From Labyrinthula sp. Ha (taxonomy: Eukaryota; Sar; Bigyra; Labyrinthulida; Labyrinthulaceae): DNA of 64,000 bases. The translations under genes were made by a program, and so were the position numbers. The notes under the pieces are model-generated. The model saw only the letters and a program-made list of their open reading frames with translations. It had not been told where the DNA came from and did no database searches. Positions 57,088-64,000 of this stretch are shown here, piece by piece (within the stretch, counting starts at the first letter, position 1; each line of letters starts with the position of its first letter). The stretch lies in NCBI GenBank assembly GCA_015227615.1, contig JAALGZ010000062.1, positions 62,001 to 126,000 of the forward strand, read 5' to 3'.

Positions 57088-58143
57088 TTGCAGTGGTTTT
57101 CTACTTTTATATGAAATTGTGTCAAAATTCTATGGAATATTATTGCAAAAGAAAGTTTATGTTATATTATCCATTTAAGAAAAAGATACTATGAGATAAG
57201 CTGTTTCTTTATCGTTTTGGGAGTATTTATGGTAAGATATGGATATGTTGTTGAAGATTTGAAATATATTTCATTGTCTTTTCAGCTTCGTATTGGATTA
57301 TATTTACGCCTGTGATGATATATGGAGTTTTCATTTTATAGATGATTTTACGTATTGAATTTACATTAATGTGATAGTGTGTGATATCTTAATAATTGGA
57401 ATATTGTTTGTCACGATTGAGATAATTAAAAATGACATTGAAATATGAAAAGAATATTTTATGATCTCTCATCCTCGTATATAAATGTGGTACTGGAAAT
57501 AAAATGAAATAATAATATTGTTGAAAGTTGTACTTAGTATTCTCATATTATAAGTGACTTTTTGGTATTAAGTAGTTTTTGTATAGTGAATAAAACCGTT
57601 AATAATAGTTGTTGTTGAAAAAAAGAGAAAAACTTCATATTTTAAGGGTACCTAAGAGTTTTGTGCAATATTAATTTTTGGCCACGTGTATAAGCGTTTA
57701 CTTTTGTTTAAGTATACACGAAAAGCATTATATTTTAGAAAGTACTCCCATTACATTTTACTTATTGAAAAGCTATTAAAGAGATAGCTAAAACTTTTAA
57801 TACTTTGCCAAAGAAACTATATTTTACAGAGAAAGTATTAGATCTCACGAATTACTTTATTTTATAAAAATATCTGCTTATCCCCGATTCCTTACTGTAT
57901 TTTACAACTACTCAAAAAGCTTGACCTTAGAAGTATACTAAGACTCTAAACTTAGGATTTATATTTACTCTAATATTATCTTTCAAGGAATTTACCAAAA
58001 AGTTAGGAACTATATTCTGCAGATCTCTAATCTTCAAGTTGGTCATTAACAGCACCGCTGATCTAGAGATAGTTATATTTCTCACTTAATATCTCTTTTT
58101 TTCTTTTCGTTTATCCGCTACATATTTTAACTCATTTTGCACA
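57088..58143. other. End of unit A, no gene seen
   Basis: AT-rich and stop-dense. The final about 55 bp resemble the DNA before unit A (43830-43885), giving diverged homology at both unit boundaries. Confidence 0.5.
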
Positions 58144-58583
58144 GACACTGGTGCAAAGAAAAATATCTTATGAAATAAAACAAAGTCTATCTAAAGTACC
58201 GCAAACACATCTGGCCTATCGAGAAGATTCACTCCACTTTGAGCGCTCGGATAATATTCTTTGAACCTCTATCATTTTATTTTATTTACCTAAGCAAATT
58301 TATTTTGCTTTCACTGACTCTTTACTCAGTTTTCACCAGAATTCAAAATCAAATGGCATTATATTAACGCTATACTGACTTTCTCATTAATCAGTCACAC
58401 ACCATGAGATCTTGTAAATATTGACAAGAGTGCATAGTGCTTAAGCTCGGCAAAGTGACAAAGAATATGAAACTAGATTTTGTGATAAATTTTGAACAAT
58501 TAGCAGCAATTCTTAGGCAGATGTGGCTTTAAACTGTACAAAGGAGTTCTACATAGCAATAATTATATAATAATTTTGCAAGT

Positions 58584-60188
58584 CTAAATACTGGGACCTT
58601 GTGACCCATCATTTCCTTTACTATTTTGCTTCATAGTTTTTTTTCTTGAGTTTATTGCTTTTGTTACCGCATTTTTTGCCCTCCTAACCATACCTGTTTT
58701 TTTCTTTTTTGCTTGTTTGCTTGTTTTTTTCTTTTTTGCTTCTTTACCTGTTTTTTTCTTAACATCAAGTAGATTATCTTTCTCCTTAGGTTTAGAAAGC
58801 TCGTCTTTCTTGAGACCCACACCATGTCTTACCTCATCGTTATCACCGTTCGTGCTAACGTGTTCAACTTGCTCTTTTGTGTAAACATATCCGGGGTCTT
58901 CCTTTGGTTTTACCATACTATATTTTCTTACATCTTCTTCACTCAAACCATAGGGCTTCCCGAGTTTTTCACTATGATTTTTTATGTCAACCTGCGCAAA
59001 CCCCTCTTTTTTATTGTTAACATAGGCAGCAAGAACAATACTTTCGAAACCCGTCTCTTCATTGCATTCATCAAAGAAATTTATCAAAAGCGGAAAGCTT
59101 TGCCCTTTGCTCTTGGTAGAGACCACCCCGAGACTACTATGAAAAGGGTTACGAACCTCTTCAACAACAGAAGTTCCAGTACCGGTTTTATTTGTATTCC
59201 TGAAGGAATAACCTTCAGTATTTTGTAGCACAGGAGTCCCATGTGTTTTTGTTACTGCTTCCTGAGCTATTACAATACGGTTCAAACCTTTAACCTCAGC
59301 GCCACTATATTTATTTTTAAGAACATAAAAGCAATCAAGCAAAAAGCTTCGTAAATCTTCATTCTCTTTTTCGACCTCCTTTTGAATAAAATACAGCACC
59401 CTGAGAACAAAGTGTGACCAATGATTTATACGCAATTCATTGATATACATAATTGCTAAGAACTCGCCTTTCTTGCGAGCACACATATCGTATAAAAATA
59501 AAAAAATAAATTTGTCAATCTTGTCATTCCTCATCTTAATTAAATTTCCACTCAGACCTTTCAAGAACGGAACCTCATTTCCTCCCCAAGAAATCATATC
59601 TTCAACATTACAACGCGAAAACAAGCAGTATTTAGGTAAAATGTTTATAATTCCCCATATAGACTTGGAATCAGCTAGTGTATATTCATTTTCCCCAGCT
59701 CCTATCAATATTTCTTCTGTGTCAACTTCAGAGAGTTTCCTCACAACATAATCAAACACTAACCTCTGTTTTTTATTCTTTGCTTGTTCGGGAATATATT
59801 GATTACTTGGATTTCCTAAGTTTTCAAAAACCGTAAGAAATGGTGTTTCCCTGTAAGTTCCAGCATCTTTTGGAAAACATCTTCTATGGAAAAGCATAAA
59901 AAACACACACCAACGAATTAATTGTTGTTCTTCCTTTCTTGACAAATAATCTGCATTCTTTAAAGGATTAAATAAGTAAAGTTTTCCTTGGACTAAGTCA
60001 TCCAACAACTCTTGAAGGTTCGTGTTTTCACATTTCAATTTGCTGACAAAGTCCTTCGCTTCATCAGAGTTAGCTAGCTTGGTACAACGAGAATATGCCT
60101 TCTGTAAGTCTGTCATCTTGAGATTATATTTTATATTTTCAACGCTAGGTTTTGAAAAGTAAGAATATAAGATGATATATGATGACAC
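58584..60188 (-). CDS. Unrecognised 534-aa protein with Lys-rich tail, copy B
   Basis: Same protein as 44326-45930 except Leu for Phe in PFLTVF. This copy keeps its native upstream sequence, which in unit A lies beyond the gypsy element (53747 onward), and is therefore the better candidate for normal expression. It is helical, with a basic repetitive C-terminus (KKKTGKEAKKKK..) and no recognised domain. The start is ambiguous between the first ATG (60188) and Met25 (60116). The gene is followed at its 3' side by about 430 bp of noncoding DNA to the unit boundary. Confidence 0.75.
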   Translation of the reverse strand: MSSYIILYSYFSKPSVENIKYNLKMTDLQKAYSRCTKLANSDEAKDFVSKLKCENTNLQELLDDLVQGKLYLFNPLKNADYLSRKEEQQLIRWCVFFMLFHRRCFPKDAGTYRETPFLTVFENLGNPSNQYIPEQAKNKKQRLVFDYVVRKLSEVDTEEILIGAGENEYTLADSKSIWGIINILPKYCLFSRCNVEDMISWGGNEVPFLKGLSGNLIKMRNDKIDKFIFLFLYDMCARKKGEFLAIMYINELRINHWSHFVLRVLYFIQKEVEKENEDLRSFLLDCFYVLKNKYSGAEVKGLNRIVIAQEAVTKTHGTPVLQNTEGYSFRNTNKTGTGTSVVEEVRNPFHSSLGVVSTKSKGQSFPLLINFFDECNEETGFESIVLAAYVNNKKEGFAQVDIKNHSEKLGKPYGLSEEDVRKYSMVKPKEDPGYVYTKEQVEHVSTNGDNDEVRHGVGLKKDELSKPKEKDNLLDVKKKTGKEAKKKKTSKQAKKKKTGMVRRAKNAVTKAINSRKKTMKQNSKGNDGSQGPSI

Positions 60189-60198
60189 ATTCTATTGT

Positions 60199-60202
60199 GT
60201 CT
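60199..60202. other. Empty insertion site of the gypsy element
   Basis: ATTGTGTCTATGCC is uninterrupted here, with a single GTCT and no LTR footprint, the state before insertion. Confidence 0.9.
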
Positions 60203-61581
60203 ATGCCTTGAAAGGTCATGTCTTATTCATTATTATTTCAATTCATCATCTAACGTATGAATTTATTCACTTGATTGAAAATAATCAGGGACAAATTTCC
60301 CGGTAAGTTTTCCCGTTTCTCGATTCAGCAAGCTTTCACCATTTGTTACCAGACGCCAGTAATATCATATTGATATCTACTTACTTAGGAATAGGACTGT
60401 GCTTGCTCCATGTAGGCAGAACACTTAAGAGGTAGTTAGCCCTAAAATTTAAATGTTTCTTTAGATAAAGCTATTTGTGGCTTTGCATGGTAGCAGACTT
60501 AACAAAATGGAAACAAAATTATGACTCAAATTTTAACCATGACTCTCAGTAAAAGCAATGAGATTTTAATTCTTATCTAATAGTTATTTTTTCAAATTAT
60601 CAACAGCTAATATGAAGAAAGTTGACCACGAGGGTTATTTTATTGCGGATACTAATAAGTGTCAAGAACGAAAGCACAGGGCGAAGGTATCAAAACAAAA
60701 ACTGAACAAGAAATTTTGGAAAAAAAAACATAGAGTCATAAGTCACTTCCAGGGAAAGTAGCTCTCATAAGCCATAGTTTTCATAGTATTTTGTATCTAT
60801 TCTCACCCGTTGAAGAATCCTGCACTGCCTTAAGCTTGACCCACTAACCTTCAAATCTTTACAACTGTTAAGTTCTTTGTATGACTATAATTCCCTTACT
60901 TTTAGTTGTGAAGAGCAAAAAAAAACCAATTTATCTTCTCTAAAATTTATTGTTAAGTCTAAAAGATAGCTGAATTACTCTAACAGATATGTACTTAGGA
61001 GCAACAGAAACTTACAGCTTTCCTTTTCATTTATTGTAGAGTACTTTTCTAAAATACAGACCTAAGAGACTTTTTCAAATTCTAGAGTGAAAAAATAACT
61101 AGAAATGTATTTTTGTTCTCGAAAAAAGGGTTGTTTAAGGATAATGGAGAAGAAATACAAGTTGGAAGGGGTATTCTCGTTAACAGAAGCTTGGAATTTG
61201 AAGACAGCATGCACAACTTCAGATCAAACGAGAAGACTAAAAAGTTCCTAACGCCACCAGAGCTTATCTAAATTTAAAAAACATTGCTAAGAATTTTAAT
61301 AAGCTGCAACAATTTAGGTCTGGGCTATGTGTAGTCACAGTGAACATTGCTCCTCTTATTTTATGGACACCGATGTTACTGACATCCCGTACCATAGATG
61401 CCAGAGTGTACTTTTTTTAACCTTGTGTGAAATTGGAAGTTCAGGAGCTAACAATATCAATAGGTCTCATTGTCCTAAACCAAACAGGCTAATTACTAAA
61501 AAAGAATGCTTTAATAAAGAAAACTGGAGTAATAAGAAATTTCTAACAGTTCAATTAGATCTACCTTAGATTCAAAAGGTT
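60203..61581. other. Upstream region of the 534-aa gene, unit B
   Basis: Counterpart of 53751-55129. The frame 61327-61569 repeats the unrecognised 80-aa frame of unit A. No other feature. Confidence 0.4.
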
Positions 61582-61912
61582 GAAGTAATTTCAAGATCAT
61601 TAGGAATAATGATAGCTACAAGAAAAGCGAAAGGTGTATCTCATGCCATTAGAATTTAAGCATCAAAAGCACTTAAAAAGTCGAGACCTATCAAAACATT
61701 TTACTCAGTTGATACCTCGGCCAATAATGCAAAAAGAACTTCTTTAACTGGGTGCTACCCATTTTACAGCAGATCCGTCACCGAATGATAAAAGCAGTAG
61801 CATGAGTCGGTACTACTAATCCAATTAACTTACTTCGTTTAAAGTATATTTCATATTTATCATCTACCATGTCACTGGTGTCTCCAGTCTTTCTTCCGCA
61901 AAGTTTAATCTA
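61582..61912 (-). mobile_element. Retropepsin-like retroelement fossil, unit B
   Basis: Duplicate of the fossil at 55130-55460, carried along by the tandem duplication. Broken and old. Confidence 0.4.
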
Positions 61913-63232
61913 CCAAGTCTTTAACCCACTCAAAAATTACTGGTACTCAAAATAAGGAAAAGTGAAACTAAACTTCCATATTACAACCCTAGTTATTTTA
62001 TTTCCATAATCAATAGTTAGCTATGGGAAACTTCTTAGAGGTTTTCTTCGTTTCTTTTTGTAAGGAGCGTCATATAAGTAGAGGTTATAGTCTCTCTCTC
62101 TCTTTCTCTATATTGTATTTTTTACCCAAGAGAGATGAATCCACCTAATGTATAAACAACATAAAACACATATTATTTCTTCTAAAATACTAGTTAAGAT
62201 CATGATGGACATGGCTGACATAATGATAAAAATCTAACTCCTAGTAAATAATCTCGAAGAACAGTGTAACTCATTCTTCTAAAATATAATTTGCAACTAC
62301 CAAATATTCGAGTCTCTTAAGAGTTGAGATAAATATATTTGAAGCATAGTAAAAGTCGAGGTTAAAAGGCTTCGTCATGATCTAATGAGATGAAGAGACT
62401 TTTGGCGGAAGAGCTCAAACAAATCAAAGTCTCTCATAAAAACACTTGATGCTCCAGTAATTCTCTGAATAGACATCATACATCATCAAGAGCAAAGTTC
62501 GAAGCTCTAAATTTTCAGTACCTTTAAGAGTATATTTTTTGTAATTTGATTTAACGTGACAATTCACGTTGTAATTTTTTCTCTGAGGGTAACACATTCT
62601 TGAAAGCAAAAAAGAATGCGAAGAAGATAATGGATGTGGAAAATGAATACAAATGTAGGTAGGTAGATATGTGAAAATATGTAAAGAAACAAACCACTTC
62701 ATTCTTTGACTCTGTAAGATAGTAAGATTCCCTTTTTACAAGTTGATATATCCTTCGACACAGAGATTCATGTTAATCCTGCTAACCCTCAAGTTCCTTT
62801 AGTGGCTAATCATTTAGAAGTCTAGCTATTAGTTCGTTTCTTTACCTGGTAAAAATTAGCTACTTCCTGCTTTAGTGCTATAATAAATTTGCCAGCTTAG
62901 CTCCCACAAATGTTTCAATTTCGTAGAGTCTCTTTTTAATGCCCTGCTGCAGAGAGTTGTAAATAAGTATATATGAATAAGATCAGAAATATTTTCGGTT
63001 TCAGTGATTGACTTCGTGGGACAATACTTGTTTATAGTTTCGTAAGAGAACAAGATTTGAAATGTAGGTCTCTGAGTTTGATTGCTTTAAGCTAATGAAC
63101 ATCCCTTATGATTTTAAACTCCGTATATTTTACTTTGCAACTAGGTTATCGTCACCAAGTTATCATCATTGGATCCTTAAATACAATATAATTTACAACG
63201 CTATGATTGTAAAATCATTTTGTAACTATTTA
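61913..63232. other. Unit B noncoding stretch
   Basis: Counterpart of 55461-56782, including the (TC)6 run at 62091-62102. Short frames have no recognised domain. Confidence 0.4.
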
Positions 63233-63348
63233 CTTTGATGATAATTAAGTGACGAATTATCTCTTAGATTTATTACGGTAGGATTTCAATACCTGTGACA
63301 GAATAGAGCATAAACAAACACAAATCAAATAATAAAAAGAATTAGAGA

Positions 63349-63537
63349 ATGAGCAAAAAATTTGATATTAATAAAGATTTCAAAGATTTTATTACTGAAA
63401 GTGACATGGTGGATATCTATGAAGAGCCAAAAGATTCTTATCCCTCTGACAACCCTATGAACCAGAAAGAAGAAACACAATTGGAGAAAGCTGTTCTGGT
63501 ATATTTTTGGTTTCAGCTTTTGGTTTTTGTTATATGA
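63349..63537 (+). pseudogene. Truncated 5' copy of the 596-aa gene family, unit B
   Basis: Identical 62-aa frame to 56899-57087, with the same conserved leader upstream (63233-63348). It arose by the tandem duplication, so the truncation predates the duplication. Confidence 0.6.
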
Positions 63538-64000
63538 TTGCAGTGGTTTTCTACTTTTATATGAAATTGTGTCAAAATTCTATGGAATATTATTGCAAAA
63601 GAAAGTTTATGTTATATTATCCATTTAAGAAAAAGATACTATGAGATAAGCTGTTTCTTTATCGTTTTGGGAGTATTTATGGTAAGATATGGATATGTTG
63701 TTGAAGATTTGAAATATATTTCATTGTCTTTTCAACTTCGTATTGGATTATATTTACGCCTGTGATGATATATGGAGTTTTCATTTTATAGATGATTTTA
63801 CGTATTGAATTTACATTAATGTGATAGTGTGTGATATCTTAATAATTGGAATATTGTTTGTCACGATTGAGATAATTAAAAATGACATTGAAATATGAAA
63901 AGAATATTTTATGATCTCTCATCCTCGTATATAAATGTGGTACTGGAAATAAAATGAAATAATAATATTGTTGAAAGTTGTACTTAGTATTCTCATATTA
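63538..64000. other. Unit B sequence to the window edge
   Basis: Matches 57088-57550 with one substitution noted (63735 region). No gene seen. Confidence 0.5.

Larger units (their letters stand above)
43886..58143. repeat. Tandem duplication unit A (interrupted by the gypsy element)
   Basis: Apart from the 7802-bp element and its 4-bp target duplication, this unit of about 6.45 kb is nearly identical to the sequence from 58144 onward. The offset is 14258 bp left of the element and 6452 bp right of it, dropping to 6450 after a TC microsatellite with one unit less in B. By eye I see four substitutions (45579, 54409, 54775, 57285) and that microsatellite unit. The junction sits at GACACTGGTGCAAAG. 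Confidence 0.93.
58144..64000. repeat. Tandem duplication unit B (empty site, runs off the window)
   Basis: Near-identical to unit A without the gypsy element. About 600 bp of the unit lies beyond the right edge, so whether a third unit follows is unknown. Confidence 0.93.

Noticed and set aside
1-64000. CRISPR arrays, bacterial operons, rRNA and tRNA genes
   Set aside because: No spaced short direct repeats, no operon-like gene packing and no convincing tRNA B-box or rRNA core seen. The gene content is eukaryotic.
43886-64000. Interpretation of the whole 14-kb unit plus its repeat as a large element with terminal repeats
   Set aside because: The repeated part is the entire 6.45-kb unit in direct orientation and runs on past the window edge. 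The simple explanation is tandem duplication with one LTR-element insertion.

Overview
This is nuclear DNA of a eukaryote, almost certainly a single-celled one. It is strongly AT-rich and gene-poor, with long stretches that carry no readable gene. The recognisable host gene is SF3A3/Prp9, a core U2 snRNP splicing factor, and its two exons fit together across an apparent 28-nt intron. Three membrane proteins have Cys-rich heads and Pro-Thr stalks (PTxxPT spacing), a style frequent in stramenopiles and related algae. I infer a stramenopile-like protist, with low confidence.

Layout. 0-2.6 kb: a broken LINE (minus strand). 2.9-14.3 kb: three paralogous Cys-rich/Pro-Thr membrane-protein genes, mosaic with respect to each other, separated by about 7 kb without visible genes. 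16.4-17.0 kb: a small basic protein with two bZIP-like segments. 20.0-21.6 kb: SF3A3. 21.6-33.6 kb: a gene desert with a tentative copia-like fossil (about 24-25.7 kb) and a clear Ty3/gypsy fossil (29.2-31.1 kb). 33.6-35.4 kb: an unrecognised 596-aa protein whose C-terminal frame hangs on an AT microsatellite. 35.4-43.9 kb: a LINE fragment, one copy of an old 1-kb dispersed repeat (its partner is at 31.9 kb), and a decayed coding region. 43.9 kb to the end: a near-identical tandem duplication with a unit of about 6.45 kb. Each unit holds an unrecognised 534-aa gene, an old retropepsin-like fossil and a truncated 5' piece of the 596-aa gene family.

The main discovery candidate lies in the first tandem unit: a whole-looking Ty3/gypsy LTR retrotransposon (45945-53746, minus strand; 675-bp LTRs differing at about six positions; 4-bp target duplication GTCT; empty site preserved in the second unit). 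Its single 2107-codon frame runs gag, protease, reverse transcriptase, RNase H, integrase and chromodomain. It then continues into a Myb/SANT-like domain and a complete-looking MT-A70 (METTL3/MTA1-type) N6-adenine methyltransferase domain with the DPPW motif. I do not recall a Ty3/gypsy element carrying a methyltransferase of this family. The chromodomain plus Myb plus adenine-methyltransferase set suggests an element that reads and writes chromatin or nucleic-acid marks.

The element lies 14 bp upstream of one copy of the 534-aa gene, in the same orientation. The two tandem units differ far less (about four substitutions and one microsatellite unit in about 5.9 kb) than the two LTRs do (about six in 675 bp), although only one unit carries the insertion. 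That conflict points to recombination between a filled and an empty haplotype, to gene conversion, or to an assembly artefact.
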